DNA of 39,251 nucleotides. Origin: Thermoplasmata archaeon (lineage in GTDB: Archaea > Thermoplasmatota > Thermoplasmata > Thermoplasmatales > Thermoplasmataceae). The notes beneath the pieces were generated by a model. That model saw only the letters and a list, made by a program, of their open reading frames with translations, was not told where the DNA came from and ran no database searches. Positions 1 through 7,894 of the stretch are shown in pieces (position 1 is the stretch's first letter; every line of letters starts with the position of its first letter). A program made the translations under genes and the position numbers. The stretch spans positions 1 to 39,251 of the forward strand of contig JAKAYJ010000002.1 in assembly GCA_021816385.1 (NCBI GenBank), given 5' to 3'.

Positions 1-54
1 TATTAGTGCATATTATAACAAAATAGGTAAAGTAATACACACATTACTTCAATT

Positions 55-77
55 CAGGGAGCATTTTTTGGCTCCTG
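55..77 (-). terminator. Weak inverted repeat after the YceI gene
   Basis: An imperfect inverted repeat (CAGGGAGC, an eight-base loop, GCTCCTG, with one bulged base) lies just past the stop codon of the minus-strand YceI gene. It could form a short hairpin at the mRNA 3' end. No clear oligo-T run follows it on the minus strand, so a terminator role is only a guess. Confidence 0.25.
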
Positions 78-81
78 ATGA

Positions 82-624
82 TTATTCCTGAAGGATCATT
101 TCTGCGTGAGCAGTGAATTTGATCTTACTTCCGACCATTACCTTCCCTGCCTCTATTACCATGTTCCATTTCAGTCCGAATTCCTCCCTGACTATTTCCC
201 CTGAAACAGTTATTCCTGCCCTTGTCTTTCCATATGGATCCTTTATTATTCCTTCCAGGTCTCCATGAAAGGATATCTCCCTGGTGACATCTCTGATTGT
301 GAGATTTCCCTTGATAATGTACTCACTGTCCCCCTTCTTGCTTATAGAGGTGCTTTCAAATTTTATCTCTTTATATTTTTCCACGTCAAAAAAGTCAGGA
401 GACTTCAGGTGATTGTCCCTGTCAGTTTCCCTTGTGCTAATTGATGATGGATCAATTGTCACGCTTACCTTTGCATTTTCTGGAGACTCACCAGATCCGA
501 ACGCCGTTATCTCAAACTTACCAAAATTACCCTTGACTGTTGATATCATCATATGCCTTGCTGAGAACTCAATTTCTGAATGCGCACTGTCAGATATCCA
601 TTTCATTTGCTTCTGTGTTTCCAT
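82..624 (-). CDS. YceI family protein
   Basis: A 180-residue protein of the YceI family, which folds as a lipocalin-like beta-barrel and in bacterial members binds isoprenoid or amphiphilic ligands. The opening W-I-S-D-S-A-H-S-E-I-E-F followed by S-A-R-H-M-M-I-S-T-V-K-G is the family hallmark, and the D-R-D-N-H-L-K-S-P-D-F-F-D block near residue 70 is also typical. There is no signal peptide, so this copy is probably cytoplasmic, unlike the periplasmic E. coli protein. Length is normal for the family. It is transcribed divergently from an HxlR-type regulator 58 bases away, which makes that regulator its likely controller. The ligand is unknown; a role in lipid, quinone or stress metabolism is inference. 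Confidence 0.9.
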   Translation of the reverse strand: METQKQMKWISDSAHSEIEFSARHMMISTVKGNFGKFEITAFGSGESPENAKVSVTIDPSSISTRETDRDNHLKSPDFFDVEKYKEIKFESTSISKKGDSEYIIKGNLTIRDVTREISFHGDLEGIIKDPYGKTRAGITVSGEIVREEFGLKWNMVIEAGKVMVGSKIKFTAHAEMILQE

Positions 625-638
625 AAAGGGATATCAAA

Positions 639-676
639 AATACATTAAAATACTTATAGTTACTTGCAATACATTA
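639..676. promoter_or_regulatory. Shared divergent promoter with direct repeat AATACATTA
   Basis: The 58-base gap between the YceI and HxlR start codons holds two exact copies of AATACATTA (639-647 and 668-676), 29 bases apart. TATA-like sequences occur for both directions: ACTTATAG near 652-659 for the plus strand and TATTTTAAT near 644-653 for the minus strand. Each sits roughly 26 bases before its start codon, which fits leaderless transcripts. The repeats flank the overlapping TATA boxes and are good candidates for HxlR binding sites. The repeats are seen directly; their role is inferred. Confidence 0.45.
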
Positions 677-682
677 GATATC

Positions 683-1027
683 ATGATGAATACAATGAAT
701 AAAAGTGAGGAGATTTGCCCAATAGTTGAGACGATAAAGGTAATTGGGGGTAAATGGGAACTGACAATTATCAGGTATCTGGCGGATAAGCCAATGAGAT
801 TCAACGAATTACTTAGAAGTGCCCATGGAATAAGTTCCAGGACTCTATCGAGAATCTTAAAAATTCTTATGGAGAAGGGACTTGTCAAGAGGGAACTGAT
901 TTCCCTTCAACCTGTAGTTGTTCTTTACTCGCTGACCGAATCAGGCAGCGAGATCAGGCCAGTGATAGACGCGCTAAAGAAATGGGGAGAAAAATACATT
1001 ACAACTGGCGAACACACCATATATTGA
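683..1027 (+). CDS. HxlR family winged-helix transcriptional regulator
   Basis: A regulator of about 114 residues with the HxlR/MarR-like winged-helix fold. The N-terminal CPIVETIKVIGGKW, with a conserved cysteine, followed by the helix-turn-helix region (R-F-N-E-L-L-R-S then S-S-R-T-L-S-R-I-L-K) is diagnostic. The open frame runs upstream to 413, but that part is antisense to the YceI gene. The start is therefore placed at the ATG at 683 (a second ATG follows at 686), which lies about 26 bases after a TATA-like box. HxlR proteins sense electrophiles, redox state or small ligands and often regulate a divergent neighbour, here the YceI gene. The ligand is unknown. Confidence 0.88.
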   Translation: MMNTMNKSEEICPIVETIKVIGGKWELTIIRYLADKPMRFNELLRSAHGISSRTLSRILKILMEKGLVKRELISLQPVVVLYSLTESGSEIRPVIDALKKWGEKYITTGEHTIY

Positions 1028-1129
1028 TTATTTTCAAACATCTACCTTTGACAGATTATAATTTCAAAGCTTTCTTATAATATTTATACAATGAGTAAAT
1101 GCCTCATATGGTGGTTACTTGGAACAACG

Positions 1130-1882
1130 ATGGAGGTTTTGGGCCTCGACTTCAGATATGACAATGGATACAAGGTTTTCAATAACATCAACATCAAGGT
1201 AGAGAAAGGAAAATTTGCTGCCATAGTTGGTCCATCGGGAGTTGGTAAATCTACACTCCTGAGATTATTCGGTGCTTTTTTGAAGCCAGAAAGCGGGACA
1301 GTATTGCTACATGGAAAACCGGTTCTGAGGCCTACTCCATTGATTTCCATGGTGCATCAGTCCATAGTCACTTTTCCATGGATGACGGCTGAGGAAAATG
1401 TGATGCTGTCGCTGAAAACTAAGAACCTCCCTAAAGATGAATGCAGGGAACTTGCTTCTAAGGCACTGGAAATGGTTGGTCTCCAGGGATTTGAGAACCT
1501 TTATCCCAAGGAGATGAGTGGTGGAATGAGGCAAAGGGTTTCTGTTGCAAGATCTCTTGCTGCGGAACCAAAAGTGTTATTGATGGATGAGCCTTTCGCG
1601 CACCTGGATGAACTGACTGCAGAGGGTTTGAGGCAGGATATATACAATATACTTTTCAATCCGGATAGCCCTCTGGAATGTGTCATAATGGTTTCTCACA
1701 ATCTAACAGAAGTTGTTGAACTCTCGGATACAGTGTTCGTTCTAAATAACAGTCCGGCAACAGTGGTGGGACAGATTGACATAGAGATGCCAAGACCGAG
1801 AAACAGCAGGGATCCCGTTTTTGACAATTACCTTGATACACTTTACAGGCTACTGACAAAGAAGAAGGGTGGAACCAGATGA
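1130..1882 (+). CDS. ABC transporter ATP-binding protein, NitT/TauT type
   Basis: Cytoplasmic ATPase subunit of an ABC importer of the nitrate/sulfonate/taurine class. Counted from an in-frame ATG at 1091, it has Walker A GPSGVGKST at 47-55, Q-loop Gln90, signature SGGMRQR at 143-149, Walker B VLLMDEP at 162-168 and switch His203, so it looks fully active. The start at 1130 (M-E-V-L-G-L-D-F) is preferred because the 13 upstream residues look unlike family N-termini and a TATA-like stretch at 1074-1088 would place the mRNA start after 1091. The longer start is still possible. The gene overlaps the permease by four bases (ATGA). At 250 residues it lacks the C-terminal AAA-associated domain carried by many archaeal homologues; that domain is encoded separately at 3498-3965. 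Confidence 0.88.
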   Translation: MEVLGLDFRYDNGYKVFNNINIKVEKGKFAAIVGPSGVGKSTLLRLFGAFLKPESGTVLLHGKPVLRPTPLISMVHQSIVTFPWMTAEENVMLSLKTKNLPKDECRELASKALEMVGLQGFENLYPKEMSGGMRQRVSVARSLAAEPKVLLMDEPFAHLDELTAEGLRQDIYNILFNPDSPLECVIMVSHNLTEVVELSDTVFVLNNSPATVVGQIDIEMPRPRNSRDPVFDNYLDTLYRLLTKKKGGTR

Positions 1883-3501
1883 ATGTATATATCTTCATCA
1901 TTCTTGCAGTGCTTGCAACTGGTGGTAGAGTTATTGGACTGATTTTACTATCAATCCTTTCTGGATGGCTTCTTGCATATGCTGCCATTAAGAGCAAGAT
2001 ATTTGAAAATTTATTCATTTCATTTATCGAGGTGTTTGAAAGTGTTCCAGTAATTTCTTTTTTCCCCATTGTGCTCATAATATTTGTGGACAGAATAGGT
2101 GGTCCTCTTGGAGTTGAATTTGCAGCAGATTTCCTTGTTTTTACGGCAGTGGTATGGAATATATGGATGGGACAGTACCAGGCGTACAAGACAATTCCCA
2201 GTGAGATGGTTGAGGTAACTGAGAATTATAATTTCAGCCTGTGGATGAAGCTCAGAAGTGTGTATATCCCCTTCTCAATACCCAGGATTGTTGCAAATCT
2301 TTTCCCAAGCATCTCAGACGGTTTTTTTTACATAACAGTGAGTGAGGTCTTCACCATAGGAATAACATCGTACAGCACCTTTGGGGTTGGAAGTCCAATA
2401 GACAAATTCGCCGCTGACGGTAATTTCAGGATGCTGGTAGTTACATTTCTTGCCCTGGGAATTTTTGTAGTTCTACTTATAGAGTTAGTAAGGAGGGTGG
2501 GAAATCATGCAGTTGCAAAATATACAATAGATACAGATGCCCCTATCATTAAGAGAGGTAAACCGAGAATAAGGCAGACTTCAAGATTTTCTGCCATTGT
2601 TTCGCAGAACACCCTGGGTAAGCTTGCCTCATATACAAGGGTCAGAAAAGGACCTGAAGATCTGGAGGAACTCTATTCCAAGGAGAAGAAAAATGGAAAA
2701 ATCGGCTTAATTGCAGGAGTTGTAGTTCTTGCTATTTTTGCTTATATCATATACTCCATTATAATTTTCATAATGTCTGTAAGTGGTGCTGAATGGTCAT
2801 ACCTTTTCTCAAAAACACCGTCTCTACTTTACGGATTGCTGATCGATTACATAAGGGTGCTTATCATAACGGCTGCGTCCATTGCCTTCGCTTTCACACT
2901 GGGTTATCTTCTAGCAACAAGAAGGAAGGCAGAAGCCATAGGGGTTCCCATAATACAGACATTCAGTGCCTATCCAGTTCCTGCATACTTTCCATTTATA
3001 TTCCTTGGCATTTATCCCATATTTGCTTCTGTTCTTGGGAGTCAGGCAGAGGAGGGAATTGTTCTACTTCTTGGATTCATAGCAACATTCTATTATGTTT
3101 TTTACAGTTTCTGGATGGGCATCAAGGCAATGCCGGCTGAGTACAACGAGATCATGAAGAATCTCGACATGGGATTCTTCAAGAAGATGAGATACGTGAT
3201 TATACCCTCGACCTTTCCATACCTTATATCAGGCATTTCATCAACCATTAACAGCGCATGGGGAGGCCTGGAAATAGGTGAATACTGGCCTGACATAGCT
3301 GGTGGAAAAACGCTGGAAATCCATACTGGACTGATGAAGACGATTGACATAGCAACAAGAAGTGGAAATATTGCCCTGGCGGGATGGGCATCATTCCTGT
3401 TTGCAATCATAGTTGCAGTGTATTCTATCCTGTTTACAAGGAAGATGATGGATCTTGCGAGAAAAAAATATGTTGCAGAGGAAGGTATTTACAGTGTCTA
3501 G
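1879..3501 (+). CDS. ABC transporter permease, two fused NitT/TauT-type domains
   Basis: A 540-residue membrane protein with two BPD_transp_1-type permease domains in one chain, so it could supply the whole channel for the preceding ATPase. The first half has the coupling region around E-V-T-E-N-Y-N-F-S (residues 110-120), and the second half has the equivalent N-E-I-M-K-N-L-D-M-G-F-F-K-K. A charged linker of about 60 residues (roughly 220-285) joins them. Fused permeases of this kind occur in archaeal NitT/TauT-like systems. No substrate-binding protein gene is present nearby, so the substrate cannot be assigned. The stop codon TAG shares the palindrome CTAG with the stop of the convergent gene. 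Confidence 0.85.
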   Translation: MNVYIFIILAVLATGGRVIGLILLSILSGWLLAYAAIKSKIFENLFISFIEVFESVPVISFFPIVLIIFVDRIGGPLGVEFAADFLVFTAVVWNIWMGQYQAYKTIPSEMVEVTENYNFSLWMKLRSVYIPFSIPRIVANLFPSISDGFFYITVSEVFTIGITSYSTFGVGSPIDKFAADGNFRMLVVTFLALGIFVVLLIELVRRVGNHAVAKYTIDTDAPIIKRGKPRIRQTSRFSAIVSQNTLGKLASYTRVRKGPEDLEELYSKEKKNGKIGLIAGVVVLAIFAYIIYSIIIFIMSVSGAEWSYLFSKTPSLLYGLLIDYIRVLIITAASIAFAFTLGYLLATRRKAEAIGVPIIQTFSAYPVPAYFPFIFLGIYPIFASVLGSQAEEGIVLLLGFIATFYYVFYSFWMGIKAMPAEYNEIMKNLDMGFFKKMRYVIIPSTFPYLISGISSTINSAWGGLEIGEYWPDIAGGKTLEIHTGLMKTIDIATRSGNIALAGWASFLFAIIVAVYSILFTRKMMDLARKKYVAEEGIYSV

Positions 3502-3965
3502 GCCATAGCCTGAAAAACATCATCATCTTTTTTTATCAATCCAGAGTAAACTCCCCATTCAATGAGTGTTATTTCAAGATTATGCAATCCTGATGGATTA
3601 TTATATTTCTGAATTCCGTTCTTTTCCAATTCTTCCATTATATCATCCAGTTCAAAATTTACCATCCTGAGTGCCGTTACAAATGGCTCCATTGTTATGA
3701 GCGATGCTTTCAGGATGCTCTTTCTTATCTTTGGGCTTGACACTAGAAAAGTCTTTCCCTTTTCTGTAATCCATATGTCTCCCTGATCAGTACCTACAAA
3801 CCCAAGATTGGCAGCTGTATATACAATCGGCATTAGATCATCAATATCAACTTCCATCTCCTTTTCAAGTTCGAAAAGATCAGTCCTGTCATTGAATAAA
3901 TGGTTAAGCACATGAAGCAATCCCACTAAGTCTGCAATCCTTGCATCCGGGTCAACTGTTTCCAA
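3498..3965 (-). CDS. Stand-alone AAA-associated C-terminal domain protein (AAA_assoc_C-like)
   Basis: A 155-residue soluble protein resembling the AAA-associated domain (AAA_assoc_C) usually fused to the C-terminus of NitT/TauT-type ABC ATPases in archaea and bacteria. Features include the opening P-D-A-R-I-A-D-L-V-G-L-L, a winged-helix-like segment (D-L-M-P-I-V-Y-T-A-A-N-L-G-F-V), the I-W-I-T-E-K-G-K-T-F turn, and a C-terminal helix with E-I-T-L-I-E-W-G-V-Y-S. The neighbouring ATPase lacks this domain, so the two probably interact in trans, perhaps to regulate transport. The gene is convergent with the permease and overlaps it by four bases. Family recognition is from memory and moderately sure; the trans-acting role is inference. 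Confidence 0.65.
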   Translation of the reverse strand: METVDPDARIADLVGLLHVLNHLFNDRTDLFELEKEMEVDIDDLMPIVYTAANLGFVGTDQGDIWITEKGKTFLVSSPKIRKSILKASLITMEPFVTALRMVNFELDDIMEELEKNGIQKYNNPSGLHNLEITLIEWGVYSGLIKKDDDVFQAMA

Positions 3966-4074
3966 TTTCTATCATCTCTTTAGTATTTGCAGGTTATTAA
4001 GTTTTAACCTGAACTTTATATTTTAAAGTAAATATCCTGTAAATTAATTGGGAAAATCATTTTTAACAATATAG

Positions 4075-4116
4075 TTTACATAAAAAACCTTTTTGAATGA
4101 ATGATTTTTACATAAA
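4075..4116. promoter_or_regulatory. Direct repeat TTTACATAAA upstream of the radical SAM gene
   Basis: Two exact copies of TTTACATAAA lie at 4075-4084 and 4107-4116, 32 bases apart (about three helical turns), in the 180-base gap before the radical SAM gene. Same-face spacing is what a dimeric regulator would need. The gap is AT-rich, so chance recurrence cannot be excluded. Confidence 0.3.
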
Positions 4117-4145
4117 GCTTATCTATTTATAAAAGTTATAAAGTC

Positions 4146-5750
4146 ATGGCAATCAGGGCAGTTTTCATAAGACCCAGTAACAAAACTGGAAGTGCCTATT
4201 TAACCAAGTGGGGATTTCTTCCCGCACCACTTGGGCTTCTAGCTCTGGCCGGAGAAATATTGAGGATTGAGAACAGTTCAGTTAAGATCATAGATATGGA
4301 AGGAGATGACCTCTCCCTGGATGAGGCAGTTAATCTGGCAGTGAGTTACAAACCGGATCTGGTTGGCATCACTCTTCATGCAACTGCTGCACATAATAAT
4401 GCAGGTTATCTTGCAAAGGAAATCAAGAAAAGACTACCTTCAGCCATAATGGTCGCTGGAGGTCACCACGCAACATTTCTTCCTTATGAGGTCCTGAGAT
4501 CAGGATTTGACATATCTGTGCTTGGGGAAGGGGATGAAACTATTTATGATATTGGAAAAGCCATAGAAGACGGGAGCAGCATGCTCAAGATACCTGGAAT
4601 AGTTCTTAGGGATGGAGAAAAATTTGTTAGAACGGCACCAAGAAAACTCATCCACGATCTGGATTCGCTCCCAATGCCACCACTGGAACTTCTGGATGCA
4701 TCAAAGTATACGTTCAAGGTATTCGGGAAGAATGAAAGGGTCATGTGCCTTGAAACTTCAAGAGGTTGTCCTTACGGATGTGATTTCTGTTCCGTTACAC
4801 CAACATGGGGAAATACATGGAGAAATAAGTCAAACGAGAGAATACTCACAGAAATGGAAAGAGCAAGAGATGCAGGCTATGATTGGATATTCTTCACAGA
4901 TGATATCTTTGTTGTTGAGCCAAACGTAAAGCACAGGGAAAATCTTTTTAACAGCATCGAGGAAAGAGGATTGAAAATGAAATGGATTGTGCAGATGAGA
5001 GCAGACGTAACGGCAAGACATCCAGAACTCATAACAAAAGCTGCCAGAGCAGGCATGACCATATCGTTCCTTGGTGTTGAGTCCGGAAGCCCTGAAGTGC
5101 TGAAGAAAATGCATAAGGGAGAATTCACACCCCAATCGGTTGAAGCTGTAAAAATATTATCATCTAATGATATAATAGTACTGGTAGGCATGATGATAGG
5201 TGCTCCATATGAGAGAATCCGTGATGCACTGACAACGGTAAAATTCTCAAGGGAGCTGGCCAGAGCTGGTGCTGATGCGGTTCAGTTCTCAATATATACT
5301 CCTCTGCCTGGCACAAGGATTTTTGGAGAGGCACTTAAAGATAGTTCTCTTTTTACCCTGGATTGGGATAGGTATGATGTTCTCACTCCGGTCATGAGGA
5401 CAAAGGTGGGACCGGTATTTGATCAGTTGCTTCAGTTCTATGCTTCATATTCATTTTACATATACAAATTCATGAGAGGGAAAATTAAGGGCATACGACT
5501 TCCAGAGAGGAAGAATATTCTCATAGAAACTGGAACAAAGTTCATAATGAAGATGATGCCTGAGTATCTCAGGGACATAAAAAATTTTCCAAGGTTTCTT
5601 TTCCAGACATATGATATGTACAAGGAGGCTATAAAAAAGGGTTTCATTTCACAGAAAGATCACGAAGAAATATCAAACGACTCTGGAAGGATAATTTATG
5701 ATCTGGAAAATGGAAGAAATCCATATTTCCTGATTAAAAAGGAGAACTGA
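4146..5750 (+). CDS. Cobalamin-binding radical SAM protein
   Basis: A 534-residue enzyme with an N-terminal B12-binding-type Rossmann domain (about 1-145, with G-G-H-H-A-T at 105-110 and G-E-G-D-E at 128-132) and a radical SAM domain with the cluster motif Cys208-x3-Cys212-x2-Cys215. A C-terminal extension of over 100 residues (about 410-534) is rich in aromatic and basic residues. The classical DxHxxG cobalamin motif is absent, as in many class B radical SAM enzymes. Such proteins perform methylations, C-C bond formation or ring closure, often on lipids. Thermoplasmatales make cyclopentane-containing tetraether lipids, so a lipid-modifying role (GrsA/GrsB-like or related) is possible but unproven. 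The gene stands alone, with about 110 bases to the next gene. Confidence 0.85.
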   Translation: MAIRAVFIRPSNKTGSAYLTKWGFLPAPLGLLALAGEILRIENSSVKIIDMEGDDLSLDEAVNLAVSYKPDLVGITLHATAAHNNAGYLAKEIKKRLPSAIMVAGGHHATFLPYEVLRSGFDISVLGEGDETIYDIGKAIEDGSSMLKIPGIVLRDGEKFVRTAPRKLIHDLDSLPMPPLELLDASKYTFKVFGKNERVMCLETSRGCPYGCDFCSVTPTWGNTWRNKSNERILTEMERARDAGYDWIFFTDDIFVVEPNVKHRENLFNSIEERGLKMKWIVQMRADVTARHPELITKAARAGMTISFLGVESGSPEVLKKMHKGEFTPQSVEAVKILSSNDIIVLVGMMIGAPYERIRDALTTVKFSRELARAGADAVQFSIYTPLPGTRIFGEALKDSSLFTLDWDRYDVLTPVMRTKVGPVFDQLLQFYASYSFYIYKFMRGKIKGIRLPERKNILIETGTKFIMKMMPEYLRDIKNFPRFLFQTYDMYKEAIKKGFISQKDHEEISNDSGRIIYDLENGRNPYFLIKKEN

Positions 5751-5861
5751 GCAGGTTCATTTTCCTTTCTCGGTTCCAATCAGGCATGATCCAAGATATG
5801 ACAGAATGATGCAGATCAAAACACCGAATAAACTATTAAGTTTAAACTATTGAACGGTGAT

Positions 5862-7682
5862 ATGACTGAAACCTCAGACAATAAGGGGGAACTGGAGAGA
5901 CACCTCACTTTCAAGGACGTCTTCTTTCTTTCCTTTGGAGGAATGTCTCCACTTCTAAGTATATTGACATATGGAGCCTTTGCCATAACGCTGGCTGGAG
6001 ATGACGCGCCCATTGTGATGATCATTGGGACCTTGCTTGTGCTAGTAAATGGACTGTCGGTTACGCAACTTTCAAAACGATTCTCAACTTCCGGTGGATA
6101 TTACACCTATGCATTCCAGGCATTATCTGCAAGATTGGGCTTTGATACCGGCTGGATGTACATGTTTTATTCTGTATTATATGGTCTGGCTTATCTCGTA
6201 GGAGGACTCTTTATAATAACAACCGTGCTTGGAATTTCCACTTATATCGCCTTCCTGATTATCATGGTTCCTTCAGTTACTTTCCTCATTATTGGAGTGA
6301 CCATGTCTGCAAGATATGCAATATTTGCAGTGATTATCGAGATTGGACTCATGCTCTCCATAGCTTTCTACTCCTTCTATGTTACAAAGGGTGCTGCCTA
6401 TATACCCAACCCTGCAGTTTACCCCATATCCGGTGGTGATTTTGTCCTCGGGATACTCTTTGCCATGGGAATACCAACGGGATATGGTTCAATTGCACCG
6501 GTTTCTGGCGAAATAAAGAATCCAAAGAAGGTTGTAGGAAGAAGTGTGATTACAGTGATCCTTGTAGGAGGATCACTGGCAACTTTCATGATATATGCAA
6601 TCGCTAATCTCATACTCCAGAATCACCTATCCATACCACTAGCAGATAAATTACCGGTTATAGGCATTATACGCAATGATTTCGGTGGTGCTGGCAGATT
6701 TTTTTACTATGCCGTTGCAATCGCAACGATTAATGATTCAATACTGGCCATACTCTCATTCGGAACAGCTGCAATAAGGACTCTGTTCAGGATGGGATAC
6801 GATAAGACACTCCCAGGCATATTTTCTCATAAAGTCAAGGAAAAACCCATGATCGCAACACTTTTTATCAGTGGAATCCTGGTCATACTCCCATTGATAA
6901 TTCTGAACTATATTTCAGCTGAAACTGCTTTCATTGTTCTGGGAACAATATCGGCACTGGGAGGTCTATTCATCCACGTTAGTGCTAATTTTTCACTTCT
7001 GAGAATCGGGATAAGGAGAGGGAGAAGGCTGATGGTTCGAACAAAAATGACGCTTAGGACAACTCTTTCTGATTTTAAAGAATTTTTCCTCGCGCTTACT
7101 GGCGCAGTAATAAGTTCTATTGTTCTAATATATTCTGCATACTCCACAGTTCCTGTTTACACAACCGTTTTCCTTGTGTGGATTGTGATTGGGTTCATCC
7201 TCTCCGAGGTCAAGGGAATAATAGGAAAGACACCAAATGATGTTGATATAAGCAAGGAAGGAATGATAGTGGCCCAGAATCTTATGAATGTTTCAGTATC
7301 GGATGTGGTAAAACCTGTTAAGGAAGCAATAGTTTCAATAAACGATTCCCTGAAAGAAGTTTTGAGCGGTCTGCTTGCAAAGAACCTGCCTGGTGCAATT
7401 GTCATCGATAGCCAGAGCAGACCTGTAGGCAGGCTGGAAGTTGTGAATTTACTTCTCCTACCAAAGTCAAGCATAGATAAGGGAAAAGTAAGACAAATCC
7501 ACCTTGAGAGAAGTGTTAACATAAATGAAAGAGAAAATGTTGCTGACGCCGTTAGGATACTGAAAGAAAACAACATCAACATACTCACAGTAATTGATCA
7601 GAATGGAAAGGCAAAAGGGGTTATTAGTGAACGGGATGTTCTGGCTAAGCTGAGTGAAATAGATAAACCTGACATAACGTGA
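5862..7682 (+). CDS. APC superfamily amino acid permease with C-terminal CBS domains
   Basis: A protein of about 606 residues with some twelve transmembrane helices in the first 450 residues, typical of the APC superfamily. It opens with a conserved F-L-S-F-G-G-M-S-P turn, and G-I-P-T-G-Y-G-S-I-A-P-V-S-G-E-I-K-N-P-K resembles the core motif after helix 6. Residues from about 470 form two CBS motifs (around S-V-S-D-V-V-K-P and S-V-N-I-N-E-R-E-N-V-A-D-A-V), which in other transporters sense adenine nucleotides or ionic strength. The frame can also start at a TTG at 5850; the ATG at 5862 is preferred. Substrate unknown; amino acid or cation uptake is likely. Confidence 0.85.
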   Translation: MTETSDNKGELERHLTFKDVFFLSFGGMSPLLSILTYGAFAITLAGDDAPIVMIIGTLLVLVNGLSVTQLSKRFSTSGGYYTYAFQALSARLGFDTGWMYMFYSVLYGLAYLVGGLFIITTVLGISTYIAFLIIMVPSVTFLIIGVTMSARYAIFAVIIEIGLMLSIAFYSFYVTKGAAYIPNPAVYPISGGDFVLGILFAMGIPTGYGSIAPVSGEIKNPKKVVGRSVITVILVGGSLATFMIYAIANLILQNHLSIPLADKLPVIGIIRNDFGGAGRFFYYAVAIATINDSILAILSFGTAAIRTLFRMGYDKTLPGIFSHKVKEKPMIATLFISGILVILPLIILNYISAETAFIVLGTISALGGLFIHVSANFSLLRIGIRRGRRLMVRTKMTLRTTLSDFKEFFLALTGAVISSIVLIYSAYSTVPVYTTVFLVWIVIGFILSEVKGIIGKTPNDVDISKEGMIVAQNLMNVSVSDVVKPVKEAIVSINDSLKEVLSGLLAKNLPGAIVIDSQSRPVGRLEVVNLLLLPKSSIDKGKVRQIHLERSVNINERENVADAVRILKENNINILTVIDQNGKAKGVISERDVLAKLSEIDKPDIT

Positions 7683-7865
7683 TATTAATCACACATTACT
7701 ATTTCAAAAAAAGAATTTTATATTCAAGCCAGGTTAGAAAACTCCGGTTAAACACTAAAAAGATCAATTGTGCATTCCATGTTAATTTTTGCTGACATTT
7801 CCATGTGGTGAAATAGATTTGATGTTCACAGAATTACTGGAACTAAATGAACAATTCATGGATAG

Positions 7866-7875
7866 GTTTATTTTT
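7866..7875 (+). promoter_or_regulatory. TATA-like box for the SDR gene
   Basis: GTTTATTTTT is centred about 25 bases before the ATG at 7895, which fits a leaderless transcript. The rest of the 212-base gap after the permease gene shows no other feature. Confidence 0.4.
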
Positions 7876-7894
7876 CTCTTTGACATAAAAAATA

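Noticed and set aside
413..682. Upstream open extension of the HxlR frame
   Set aside because: It is antisense to the YceI gene, has no regulator-like content, and the ATG at 683 has a well-placed TATA-like box.
7157..7588. 143-codon open frame opposite the permease gene
   Set aside because: It is a shadow of the CBS region on the other strand; serine- and isoleucine-rich with no domain.
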